Assembly (NCBI GenBank): GCA_036250195.1
Contig: JAVHZZ010000002.1
Coordinates: forward strand, 277,030,460-277,094,459
Source of the DNA: Mixophyes australis
Lineage: Eukaryota > Chordata > Amphibia > Anura > Limnodynastidae
Reading direction: 5' to 3'
DNA: 64,000 nucleotides
The translations under genes were made by a program, and so were the position numbers. A model generated the notes under the pieces. It ran no database searches, was not told the DNA's origin, and saw only the letters and a program-made list of their open reading frames with translations. Of this stretch, positions 21,473-32,302 are shown one piece after another. Numbering within the stretch: position 1 is the stretch's first letter; each line of letters opens with the position of its first letter.

Positions 21473-22861
21473 TATCACCGGCTTCACTAAGAGGCATACA
21501 GCTGACAATCTGTTACAAAAACTAAGGGATGTCATTGCAACATGGCTTGTCCCGCTTGGACACTCCTCAGGATATGTAATTTCTGATAACACAACCAATA
21601 TTGTAAGGGCACAATATTGTGAGGGCATTACAGCTGGGTGAATTCCATTCACATTCCCTGTTTGGCTCACACAATAAACAGGTACGTGCAGGAGATGCTG
21701 TCTGTAGCCCGTAAAATAACTGGACATTTCTGGCATTTGGCAACAGCATGTAGGAGATTGCAGCAGCTACAAGAGAATTTTTATTTACCCTGTTATCAAC
21801 TGAAGCAAGAGGGGGTGACAAGGTAGAATTCCCCATTTATATGCTTCTGCGGATGGAGGAACAGCGAAAAGCCATCCACAAGCATGACATTGGGAAAGGA
21901 GTGGGGATGTATTTTACTCAAGCGCAGTGGAGAATACTTTCTGTGTTGTGCAAGGTGCTGAAACCATTCAAAGTAGACACCTGTGAAGTGAGTTCCGACA
22001 CTGCTAGCTTGAGTCAAGTGATTCCCCTAATTAGACTTTTGGAAAAGCAGCTTGAGAAACTGAAGGAGGAGATGAAACAAAGCAATTACGCTAATTATGT
22101 CGTACTTGTAGATCAAGTACTTTATTCGCTTCGCCAGGATCCAAGAGTTATCAAAATCTTGAAATCGGATCACTACATTTTGGCGACTGTGCTTGATCCT
22201 AGGTTTGAGAGCTATGTCTTCTCTTTTTCTTCCAACTGACATAGATCTCAAGAGATGCAAGGAGCTCCTGGTGACCAAGTTGACAGTTCAAGTGGTACGT
22301 GGCACAATGGCGTCTCCTCCTTCAGTTTCTCAGGCAACTTCTGCTAGGATAAAACGTAGCTTTCCCAAGAGACCCAGCTATAATGCAGATGACTCAGCCC
22401 AACATTTTGACATCTGGTCTGGTCTAAAAGATTTGACCAAAAGCACCTCTGCCGCAACTCCACCTGATCCGGGTATCAACATCCAAAGGATGGTGGAGGA
22501 TTATTTTAAAGACAGCATAGAAATAGACACATCAGACAGTCCCTTTACATACTGGGAGGAAAAAAAGGGAATTTGGAGATCCATGTACCAACTCACTTTG
22601 CACTGCCTAAGCTGCCCACCCTCCAGTGTGTACTCCGAAAGAGTTTTCAGCAGAGCCGGAAACCTTGTCAGCAATCGTCGTAGGAGGCTACTTCCTCAAA
22701 ATGTGGAAAAGATGATGTTCATAAAAATGAACTTCAATTTCAACAAGGAAGACCTTTCCCACCAATTACATCAAAATACTGAGACTTCTGTAATGGTGGA
22801 TTCCAGCGGTAATGAATTAATAATGTGTGAGGATGATGACAACAACATCTTGCCACAGTAG
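21473..22861 (+). pseudogene. hAT 1 transposase, C-terminal half
   Basis: It resumes with ITGFTKRHTADNLLQKLRDV, then GYVISDNTTNIVRA near 21567, and a frame shift. Next come VQEMLSVARKITGHFWHL, MEEQRKAIHKHDIGKGVGM near 21854 and LATVLDPRFESYVFS near 22180. The hAT dimerisation block CLSCPPSSVYSERVFSRAGN lies near 22605-22665, then NRRRRLLPQNVEKMMFIKMN. It ends ILPQ and a stop at 22861, as hAT element 2 does. At least three frame changes make it dead. Confidence 0.86.
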
Positions 22862-22919
22862 AGTTCATTAACAGCACTGTTACCTTAGGTACATTAAGGC
22901 CATTGTTAGCTTATTTTGT

Positions 22920-22995
22920 GGGGGCTCAAATAAACCAAGCACTTCAGCCACAAAAGTGGCACTCCTTGTCGCTGAAGTGCTTGGTTTGTTAAAGT
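22920..22995. repeat. Short hairpin in hAT 1 3' region
   Basis: AAACCAAGCACTTCAGC and its reverse complement GCTGAAGTGCTTGGTTT flank a 22-nt loop. A stem of this kind could serve the 3' end of the element's RNA; the function is unknown. Confidence 0.7.
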
Positions 22996-23154
22996 GTGCA
23001 TGTCCTTTGTAAGATCCAACATAAGGGTGGGTGGGAGGACCCCAGGAAAATTCCATCTTGCACCCCTTTTCCTTTTAGCTACCACTGTGTGCCAATGTTA
23101 CCTACATGTGCTATTTACTGTTGTGTGTTTTGCAAAACTCAAAGACACCCATTG

Positions 23155-23300
23155 ATGATGCAGGTGACTCAGCACAACATTATGACATTTGGTCTTGTCT
23201 ACTGTAAAAGAATTGACCAGAATTAGTGACTCCTCTGCTGTAACTCCACCTGACCCTACTATCAACTATCAACATCCAAACAATGGTGGAGGATAATTTA
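23155..23300 (+). repeat. Second copy of a transposase segment inside hAT 1
   Basis: This stretch repeats, with about 80-85 percent identity, the coding segment at about 22386-22505 (the region with GACTCAGCCCAACATTTTGA through ATGGTGGAGGATTATTTTAA). Non-coding sequence at about 23040-23140 also recurs at 23700-23800. The 3' part of the element is therefore internally rearranged. Confidence 0.7.
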
Positions 23301-23564
23301 ATTTTTTTTTGAACGGTACAAAGAACGTTGTTTGCAGAAGCTATTTAAGCATGGATGTCTAAATAGACTTGTATATGTATTACCTTCCACTTTGCTGCCG
23401 TTTCATCAGTATTGCATAAAGCGTTTGAAATCTACACTTTACTTCAAAGGGTACCTAACTATTTTATAATCTTTTGGGAATTGGGGCTGATTCGAAGTTC
23501 AGTGATGAACTTGTTTTTTGCTGCTGTGAATTACAATGGCTCTTTTTAGTGCATTGTCTGGCAC

Positions 23565-23693
23565 CCTGGATTGGTCTAGGTCTGATAAAAGCACGCATAC
23601 TGGGGGGTCAGCGCTCATCGCCATGTATTAGCTGTAGAATTACCACAGTTATCCAGGAATGGGTGGAGCGATCAAACGAACCATAACTGGTTT
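23565..23693 (-). pseudogene. 18S rRNA fragment, antisense
   Basis: Read on the minus strand the bases give CCAGTTATGGTTCGTTTGAT, CTGGATAACTGTGGTAATTC, GCTAATACATGGCGATGAGC and TTATCAGACC in that order. This is the 5' domain of eukaryotic 18S rRNA (around helices 8-10), with roughly 85 percent identity from memory and small gaps. It is about 130 nt long, no rRNA flanks it, and it sits within the 3' non-coding part of hAT element 1. It is a captured or retroposed fragment, not a functional gene. Confidence 0.88.
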
Positions 23694-24086
23694 CATGATC
23701 CAAGGACAATTCCATCTTGCACCACGTTTCTTTTCTGCCACTGCTTTGTGGAAATGTTTCCTAGATGTGCTAGGAACTGCTGTGTGTTTTTGCCATTGCT
23801 CTGTCGCTTACCATCCAGCCAGGTTGCTGCAGTCTTTGTTTGGAAGTGTATGAAAATAATATTGTGACCTGTGAAATGGTCAAAATGTACTGCAAATGAC
23901 TTGAAATTAGTGTAATTGAGGTTAATAATAATAATGTAGGGGGAAAAAGCAAAATTATGTGATTTTAGAAAAAAAATAGGGATCCAAGACCAAAACACGC
24001 AAGGCTGGTTTTTCCAAGACCAAAACACGAAGTTAATCCAGATCCAAAACCAGAACACGGGGTCAGTGAACAGCTCTAGTAAGTAA

Positions 24087-24694
24087 TATAAAGGTGTATT
24101 CAGTTGTGTATTCAAGGTATGCCTAAATGAAATGGCACATAGAGCTTAACTGAATGGCCAAAACTGTCTCGGGTCTTGATTTGTGAATTCGTATTTGTAT
24201 ATAAGATACTCCACTGTGCATAGAGTCTGGGTCAACTTACTCCGTAGATGAATCCAGGGTTGCTTACAGGGCCTGGGCATAAAAGTGTTCATGTAGCCTT
24301 CTCTACAAAGACTTAGAAAGAAAATTTTGTGACACATTTAAGCATGCTTTTAATGAGAAGCAAAATTTAATGAGTATCGTTTTTTTGTGGAGAACATCAC
24401 CTGTGCAGATTTGTCATTAAGTAGATACATGCCTCAGTGTGAGCTAATAGATTTGGCTTATAAAGCCAACATACATAAATCACTTCACAGACAACAATAA
24501 GGTACTACCACTAAATGATGGGTGCAAGATAAAGTTGTACCTTTTAAAAGAGTTACACCACTAAATTACTTTAATTGTAATTTTTTATCAATATAGAATC
24601 TCAAAAGACATGAAGCTTGGCCCAAAAACAAAGGTCACATAATTCAAAGTTACTTGGTCCGTCATGGTGCATTCAGTATAATGCCACAAGCGAC
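24087..24694. other. Intron DNA, nothing recognised
   Basis: AT-rich sequence between hAT element 1 and the next MITE. No gene or repeat ends seen. Confidence 0.4.
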
Positions 24695-24702
24695 AGAAAG
24701 AG

Positions 24703-25145
24703 CAGGGCCGATGCCCTAGGCACAATTTCAAAATCCACGCCCCCCACCCCTGCCCCAGGCACGATTTCAAAATCCGCCCCTCCCCCAGGCACAGTTTCAA
24801 AATCCACCCCCCCCGGTCTTTCTTTACCTTAAACTTGGCTCCATAAAACTGCTCCTCTCTGCCGGGTCCCGTCCCTCACTGACACTGTCGGGCCGTGATG
24901 ATGTCACGCCCAACACAGTGAGGGGAGGGAAAGTGGAGGAGATGGAGGGACGGTGCGCCCCATCAGTGTTGGAGGGAAGGGCGGCGGTGGTGATTCATAG
25001 CTGTGTGGCGGCCGTGGAAGGTGTGCTCAGTGGTCGCTGCACAGTATTAAAGTATAATACTATCTGCATTTTACTTCTGTGGCGCCCACCAGAGCCCGGC
25101 GCCCTAGGCAACTGCCTAATGTTGCCTATGGGAGCACCGGGCCTG
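24703..25145. mobile_element. Non-autonomous hAT element with perfect 8-bp target duplication
   Basis: It starts CAGGGCCGATGC and ends GGAGCACCGGGCCTG (imperfect inverted ends of the CAGGGCC type). AGAAAGAG flanks both sides (24695-24702 and 25146-25153). Inside are three tandem CAGGCACGATTTCAAAATCC-like units (24717-24812) and a TGATGATGTCACG segment near 24897. There is no coding potential. Confidence 0.85.
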
Positions 25146-25153
25146 AGAAAGAG

Positions 25154-26755
25154 GCAGGTTTTTGTTTATTTTTTGTTTATTATAACATACATATTTTCAC
25201 CTAATGTTTAAGTCTATTGAAAAACAAATTATAGATGAAGACTGAGAGGAAATTTTAGAGCAATTCCCTATATATGGTATATACTATAGATTGTTTGATC
25301 CAGATTACAACTCATGAAAGGTTAATTGTTCTCATCATCGCCACCTCCTCTTCTTGCTCTAGGTATTTAGAGGAGCCTTACACCACTAAACTTAAAATAT
25401 GCTGTGTGGTTTTGCCCCCGGCCCATCCCAAGGACGAGCTGGTAACATTTAGGTATTTAGGGATTTAGGTATAAATCTGCAAATATGTGTTTGTGAATTA
25501 ATTCCTAGAAATAGTGTGACATCGCTCTCAGAGAAGCTGTTCAGATCAATGGGTTTTGTTTATGTTAAACTACCCAGAGGGGGCTGGTGATAATGGTTGC
25601 ACCCTGTATCATTTATGGCAGGTCACAAACGTGAAAGGCTTTGAGGATATCTCTTTCAAGACAATGAAATCTAACACCGACTGCAGAGACAGGGTTGTAT
25701 GTTAATGACAGATTCAAGCTGAATAGGGTCACAGGAAAATATCATATCATTTTCTCAAATATCATACTTACCAGAGGCATGAGTGGTATGCAGATGAAGG
25801 GGAACTTATGACATGTTGTGTGGAGGTAAAATCATGCTTGTAAGTCATGCTAGTGAAAAGTTAGGACAGTGTAGCAAATACTTAGAAGGTTTTCTCCAGC
25901 AGAGTAATAAAACCCTAATTTGCATTCTACCGACCTGTTGGTTCTGACCTCCGAGGAAGGGGGGCTGTGGGTCCTGCAGCTTGGTTTTAAAACTGTAGTG
26001 TAAATGTAAGTTTTTGTTCACTCATGGGGAGTCAATTTGAGATTGAAGAGGGTCCCATTTTTCCGGCTTCGCCCAGAAACTTGAATATAAGTGAGGTATC
26101 AATTCTGTGTTTTATCCTTTTTATTTTATAAGAAACAATTGTGTTATATTTGTATGCCTTTTATTAACTGTTTTATCTTAAGCATTGTGGATGTATTTTC
26201 CATATTAAATTACACTTAATAAGTTTAAGTCTCTGTGTTCTTACGAATTCACGCAACAGTTTGGTCAAGACGCTACATAATTGAAACAAGGAGAACATTG
26301 AGGTTTATGTTAACTCCGATTAAAGTAAATCGTGCTAGATTAATTCTAGGGAGAACCGAAGGCTTCCTAAATAAGAGTGTCAGCTCTTCTCAGAAAAAAC
26401 CTTGGTGGTGGCATAGTTGGTACCGCAAAGCTAGAGTGTGGCATAGATAGGGAAGGATTTAATCATTTTAGAAAGACCAGGTGGTTGTTTTTTGGTTAAC
26501 CCTGTGTCACACACACGTCATGCAGGCTCAGGTGAGTGCTATTTGTGACAAGTATGGAGAAAAAAATAAAAATGTTCAGGCCAGCCAGGGTCTGGACGTG
26601 AAGCAAGATGAGAACCAAAGGAAGAGTCCAAAGCCAAGACAAGGTCAGAACCAGGAACCAACAGAAATAAGTGATAAGCAGAGAGACTGTCAGCAAGCTA
26701 TGAAAGAGAGGCAGAATAACCTGATACTCTGGCAATAAATAGTGCTCAGAGACAG
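25154..26755. other. Intron DNA, possible LTR remnant in the right half
   Basis: No coding sequence recognised. The part from about 25920 to 26270, with a polyadenylation-like ATTAAA (26205) followed by TTTAAGTCTCTGTGTTCTTA, resembles the R-U5 end of a retroviral-type LTR. I found no partner LTR, primer site or TG/CA borders that would prove it. Confidence 0.25.
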
Positions 26756-27062
26756 GTTTAAATTAAGGGGGTGCACCGGGCACTTTTAGTGTTTTGTGTT
26801 TTGGGTTCTGATTAGCTTGAGGTTTTGGGTTCTGATTTGTTTTGCCAAAACACCTGACGAAAGGTTTTGGTTCTGATTTATGGTTTTGGGTTCTGATTTA
26901 TTATTAAAAAAGCATAAAAAGTGCTAAAATCTAGTTTTTTGTTGGTTTTTCACTCCTATGCTATTAACCTCAATAACATTCAATAACAATCATTTCCACT
27001 AATTTCCAGTGTATATGGAACACCTCACACTTCACAATATTGTTTTTAGTCCAAATCGTTGG

Positions 27063-27345
27063 ACCGAGGTAGCTTTCTGGACTGCGTAGTGTAGTGGCCC
27101 CGGTACCCAATTTGGTACAGAGGCCACAATAAAAAAACATACACTGTTCTCAATTCCACTGCACAGCTATCTGGACTGCATAGTGTAGTGGCCCCGGTAC
27201 CCAATTTGGTACCGGGGCCACAATAAAAAATAAATAAACTGGTCTCAATTCCACTGCACAGCTATCTGGACTGCGTAGTGTAGTGGCCCCGGTACCCAAT
27301 TTGGTAACGGGGCCACAATATAAAACCCTCAACTGGTCTGAATAC
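27063..27345. repeat. 95-bp tandem repeat, three copies
   Basis: Units start CTATCTGGACTGCGTAGTGT at about 27073, 27168 and 27263 and contain GGCCCCGGTACCCAATTTGG. They lie in the 3' non-coding flank of hAT element 2. Confidence 0.9.
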
Positions 27346-27399
27346 CACTGCACAGATGGCGGACACCGGATGTACGTCTAACACCAACATAGCAGTTAA

Positions 27400-27966
27400 G
27401 GCCGCAGTTATATTTTTTTGGAAATACAGAAAGAAAGAAAGTAGTAATAGAAATGGCAGTTCCTCTTTTTTTGAAATACAGAAAGAAAGAAAGTAGTAAT
27501 AGAAATGGCAGTTCCTCTTTTTTGAACTACACAAACAATGAACGTAGTAATATGAATGGCAGTTCCTCTTTTTGGGAACTAGATATAGAATTAAAGTATT
27601 AAATAGAAGTGGCAGTTCCTCTTTTTGGGAACTACTAATAGAATTAAAGTATTAAATAGAAGTGGCAGTTCCTCTTTTTGGGAACTACATATAGAATTAA
27701 AGTATTAAATAGAAGTGGCAGTTCCTCTTTTTGGGAACTACTAATAGAATTAAAGTATTAAATAGAAGTGGCAGTTCCTCTTTTTGGGAACTACTAATAG
27801 AATTAAAGTATTAAATAGAAGTGGCAGTTCCTCTTTTTGGGAACTACATATAGAATTAAAGTATTAAATAGAAGTAGCAGTTCCTCTTTTTGGGAACTAC
27901 ATATAGAATTAAAGTATTAAATAGAAGTGGCAGTTCCTCTTTTTGGGAACTACTAATAGAATTAAA
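27400..27966. repeat. 53-bp tandem repeat, about ten copies
   Basis: Units contain GGCAGTTCCTCTTTTTGGGA followed by ACTACTAATAGAATTAAAGT, 53 bp apart in the right part. The left copies are longer and more divergent, with AAAGAAAGAAAG. The array ends exactly where the transposase stop begins. Confidence 0.9.
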
Positions 27967-27972
27967 CTGGCT

Positions 27973-30900
27973 CTACTGAGGCAAGATGTCGTCCTTATCC
28001 TCATCCTCTGGTTCCTGGCCCCCTTCAGTGTGTACTTCCTCATCCTCACACATTATCAATTCGTCCCAACTGGACTCCACAACCGCAGGTCCCTCTGTAT
28101 TATCTTGAGGGCACTGCTGTGCTTGATTGAGGACTTGAGAATTCATTTTTATGAACATCATTTTTTCAACGTTCTGAGGAAGCAACCTCCTTCGCCGCTC
28201 ACTGACCAGGTTCCCCGCTGCACTAAAAACTCTTTCGGAGTAAACACTGGAGGGGGGACAACTCAGGTAAAATAGAGCCAGTTTGTACAGGGGCTTCCAA
28301 ACTGCCTTTTTTTCCTGACCAGTAACAATATGGACTGTCTGACATGTCTATTTTGATGGTGTCAGCAAAGTAATCCTCCACCATTTTTTCAATTGTGACA
28401 GCATCAAATGCAGCGAGAGTAGACATGTCTGCAATGGTTGGCAGGTCCTTCAGTCCGGACCAGATGTTCTCAGCATCCCCGCCAGTGGGTCTTTGAGGAA
28501 AACTAAGCTTTTTCCTCGCAGCCACAGGTGTGGAAGAAACTGATGGAGGAGCTGGTCCTCTTCAGAGGACAATTTCCTGACCAGCAGGTCTTTGCACCGC
28601 TGTAGACTTGTGTCCGCCGGAAACAGAGACACAACATACGCTTTAAACCGAGGATCGAGCACGGTGGCCAGAATGTATTCCTCTGACTTTAAAAGAGTGA
28701 CCACCCTCGCATCCTGGCAAAGCTTACGAAGGGCTTCATCAACAAGAGCTACATGCTTGGTGGAATCGCAATGGTTTACCAGCTCCTCCCTCACTTTCTC
28801 CAGCTGCTTCTGCAACAGCCTGATCAGGGGAATCACCTGACTCAAGCTGGCAGTGTCGGAACTGACTTCTCGTGTGGCAAGTTCAAACGGCTGCAGAACC
28901 TTGCACAACACGGAAATCAGTCTCCAGTGCGCTTGACTCAGGCGCATCCCCACTCCTTTTCCTATGTCGTAGGCTTGAATGGCCTTTTGCTGCTCCTCCA
29001 TCCTCTGCAGCATATAGAGGGTGGAGTTCCAGCGCGTCACAACCTCTTGTTTGAGGTGATGGCAGGGCAGGTTCAGACTTTTTTGATGTTGCTCGAAGCT
29101 GCGGTAGGCGCTGGTAGAATGCCTAAAGTGTCCAGCAATTTTGCGGGCCACTGCAAGCATCTCCTGCACACCCCTGTCACTCTTCAGGTAATGCTGCACC
29201 ACCAAATTAACGGTGTGGGCAAAACATGGGACGTGCTGGAAATTGCCCATATGTAATGCCCGCACAATGTTACTGGCGTTGTCTGACACCACAAATCCCC
29301 AGGAGAGTCTAAGTGGGGTAAGCCACTGTGAGATGATTTCCCTCAGTTTCTCTAAGAGTTTGTCAGCGTTGTGCCTCTTATTAAAAGCTGTGATACACAA
29401 TGTTGCCTGCCTTGGCACGAGCAGCCATTGTGGAGATGCTGCTACTGATGCAGCTGCTGCTGTTGCTGCGGAAGGCGATGCATCTACCCAGTGGGCTGTC
29501 ACAGTCATATAGTCCTTCATTTGCCCTGAACCACTTGTCCACATGTCCGTGGTTAAGTGGACAGTGGGTACAACCGCATTTTTAAGAGCACTGAGGACAC
29601 TTGTTCGTACTTCTCTGTACATCTTTGGTATCGCCTGCCTAGTGAAGTGGAATCTCGACGGGATTTGGTACCGGGGACACAATACCTCCATCAACCGTCT
29701 AAATCCAACTCCACTGATGGTGGACACCGGACGCACGTCTAACACCAACATTGCTGTTATTGACGCAGTTATCCGCTTTGCCATAGGATGACTAGTGTCG
29801 TACTTGGTGCTCATGGCAAATGATTGTTGGACGGTCAACTGTTTGGTGAAAGACGTAGCGTTCTTGCGACTTCCCCTCTGGGAAGATGACCGACTACCAG
29901 CAGCAACAGCAGCAGCGGCAGTAGTAGGCGTACCGCTGCAGGATTCCTCAGATGAATCCCGTATTGAAGAGGACTCAGTCTGGCTGGTGACGTGGCCTGC
30001 AGGACTAAATCTGATGGAGATCGTGGAGGAAGTTGACGAGGAGGGTGTTGGTGGTGTGTATCCAACAGGACCAAGGGATTTAGGTGTCCCTGGACTGATG
30101 ACGGTCCTAGCCCCAGTTCCTGAACTAACCACTAAACTATGAAGGTTATTCAGGTGACGTATAAGGGAGGATGTCCCTAGGTGGCCAAGATCCTTACCCC
30201 TGCTTATTTGAGCTTTACATAAGCTACATATGGCCAGACATTTGTTATCCGGATTGGGGTAAAAATAACTCCAGACAGAAGAGGTGCATTTCTTGGTCTT
30301 CTGACCAGGCATGACGATGGGCTTTTTCATCCCATGGACATTCACTTTTTACCCCCTGGTGCCTCATTTAAAATAACCACATCAGCATCCTCCTCATCAA
30401 GTTCCTCCACAACGCCAGCTACATCAATAGCCTCCTTGACACCTTGATTATCCAAATCTGGAGCGACACCGTGGGTCATCCTTTCAGCATATGCAGAGGG
30501 TGTGCTGCAAATGGTGGATGGAGTCACCTCTTCCCATACAGTGATGGGAAGGTCAGGCTTTGCAACCACCAACACCCTTGGGCTCGCCTTGGGAATTTGT
30601 GATGTCATCTGTTTAGAAGGCAGAGTTGTTTGCTGTGTTGTTGCTGACAGCATAATTCTTTTAAATTTTTTGGAGGGGGGGGAGGAGGGGGGCTTAGATC
30701 CTTGGGTGAAGCTGAACCACTAGTGCTGAACACGGGCCAGGGCCTAAGCCGTTCCTTGCCACTCCGTGTCGTAAAGGGCATATTGGCAAGTTTACGTTTC
30801 TCCTCAGATGTTTTCAATTTTCTTTTTTTACTCATTGTAGTGAACTTTTGCTTTTTGGATTTTACATGCCCTCTACAAGGAGATTGGGCATCGGCCTTGG

Positions 30901-31018
30901 CAGACGACGTTGATGGCATTTCATCGTCTATGTCATGACTAGTGGCAGCAGCTTCAGCATTAGAAGGAAGTGGGTCTTGGTCTTTCCCTACTTTATCCCC
31001 CAAATTTTGGTACTCCAT
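27973..31018 (-). pseudogene. ZBED-type hAT transposase of element 2
   Basis: Reading starts MEYQNLGDKVGKDQDPLPSN near 31018, with NMPFTTRSGKERLR near 30780. After a frame change a 631-codon open stretch (30345-28450) follows. Its BED zinc finger shows CLAICSLCKAQISRG and a HLNNLH end; a serine/alanine-rich linker comes next, then KRITASITAMLVLDVRPVST, LTTDMWTSG, FVVSDNASNIVRALH and YILATVLDPRFKAYV. Near 28500 it changes frame (PQRPTGGDAENIWSGLKDLP). The C-terminal dimerisation block near 28240 is broken again, and it ends NVEKMMFIKMN to ILPQ. Three frame changes leave it inactive, but far less decayed than element 1. The hAT family cuts and pastes DNA with 8-bp duplications. Confidence 0.9.
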
Positions 31019-31149
31019 TATATGCAGCACACGTTGTATTACAGTACTATTTTTTAAATACTGCAAGAACAGTGAACAATTTTTAATAGATTGCAGTATT
31101 AATGTTAATGGACTGCAATAATTTTTTTTTAGACTTTTTAGAATATTTT

Positions 31150-32030
31150 TTTATATTTTTTTAAAAGGATTTTTGTCGAATTATAATTTTTTGGGAAGAT
31201 TTTTTAATACTTTTCAAATAAAGATGCACTTAGCAAAACAAAGCACAGGACAAAAGCACCGCTGGACTCAGCAAGGACAGAGCACTGGACTGATGCACCA
31301 CTGGACTCAGCAAGGACACAGCACTGGACTGATGCACCACTGGACTCAGCAAGGACACAGCACTGGACTGATGCACCACTGGACTCAGCAAGGACACAGC
31401 ACTGGACTGATGCACCACTGGACTCAGCAAGGACTTTTTTGATTTATTTTTTTTTATATTAATTTAAAAGGATTTTGGTAGAATTTTTCTTTTTTTTTCT
31501 TTTTATAGAAGAATTTTTAATACTTTTGAAAGAAATATGCACTTTGCAGAACAAAGCACAGGACAAAATGCACCGCTGGACTCAGCAAGGACAGAGCACT
31601 GGACTGATGCACCACTGGACTCAGCAAGGACAGAGCACTGGACTGATGCACCACTGGACTCAGCAAGGACACAGCACTGGACTGATGCACCACTGGACTC
31701 AGCAAGGACACAGCACTGGACTGATGCACCACTGGACTCAGCAAGGACACAGCACTGGACTGATGCACCACTGGACTCAGCAAGGACACAGCACTGGACT
31801 GATGCACCACTGGACTCAGCAAGGACTTTTTTTTTTTTTTTTTTATATTAATTTAAAAGGATTTTGGCAGAATTATTCTTTTTTTTTCTTTTTATAGAAG
31901 AATTTTTAATACTTTTGAAAGAAATATGCACTTTGCAGAACAAAGCACAGGACAAAATGCACCGCTGGACTCAGCAAGGACAGAGCACTGGACTGATGCA
32001 CCACTGGACTCAGCAGGACAGAGCACAGCA
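31150..32030. repeat. 39-bp tandem repeats inside three larger repeat blocks
   Basis: The 39-bp unit containing GCACTGGACTGATGCACCAC occurs in runs at about 31240-31434, 31565-31826 and 31950-32018. Each run is preceded by a T-rich leader with AGAATTTTTAATACTTTT and TGCACTTAGCA or TGCACTTTGCA. Leader and array are themselves repeated three times at about 0.3-0.4-kb spacing. As 39 is a multiple of three, long open frames of the HWTQQGHSTGLMH type appear on both strands; I take them as artefacts. The block lies in the 5' flank of the hAT transposase. Confidence 0.9.
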
Positions 32031-32302
32031 CAGCACAGCACGAGAAATAGCAGGACAGAGGACCACCTAACACACCCTCCCTCTTCCCTGATCAATGCCC
32101 GATTGAAGATGGCGGCAGCAAGCGGGGAATTTAAAGGTTCCGAGTATCGCGAGATCCGACAGCGGGATTATGACTCAGAGCCTCGTTTTAAGTTTCGGAA
32201 TCGGCGGGAATACCCGGACAGTGCTCGGATCTGACTCGGATCCGCAATGTTCGGGGGGGCTCGGATTCCAGGAATCCGAGTGCGCTCATCCTTAGTTTAA
32301 AT

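Larger units (their letters stand above)
12223..24078 (+). mobile_element. hAT element 1, split by nested insertions
   Basis: The terminal bases TAGAGATG and CAGCTCTA form short inverted ends. They are flanked by gtaagtag (12215-12222) and gtaagtaa (24079-24086), an 8-bp target duplication with one difference, as hAT elements make. The transposase reads on the plus strand and is interrupted by a SINE (13484-13807), an L2 LINE (14335-19017) and a Ty3/gypsy element (about 19113-21472). Part of the catalytic region between the last two is missing. The 3' part carries a repeated transposase segment and an 18S rRNA fragment. The relative at 26764-32294 allowed the pieces to be aligned. Confidence 0.88.
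26764..32294 (-). mobile_element. hAT element 2, complete ends, minus strand
   Basis: Perfect 8-bp target duplications, gtttaaat, lie at 26756-26763 and 32295-32302. The ends read TAAGGGGGTGCACC on the left and, inverted, TAAGGATGAGCGCACTCGG on the right. At 5.5 kb it carries a ZBED-type transposase on the minus strand and tandem arrays in both non-coding flanks. It is a relative of element 1 and is uninterrupted. Confidence 0.92.

Noticed and set aside
31173..31897. Long frames with HWTQQGHSTGLMH repeats on both strands
   Set aside because: By-product of a 39-bp tandem repeat in the hAT flank; both strands are open equally and no upstream promoter or start signal supports a protein.
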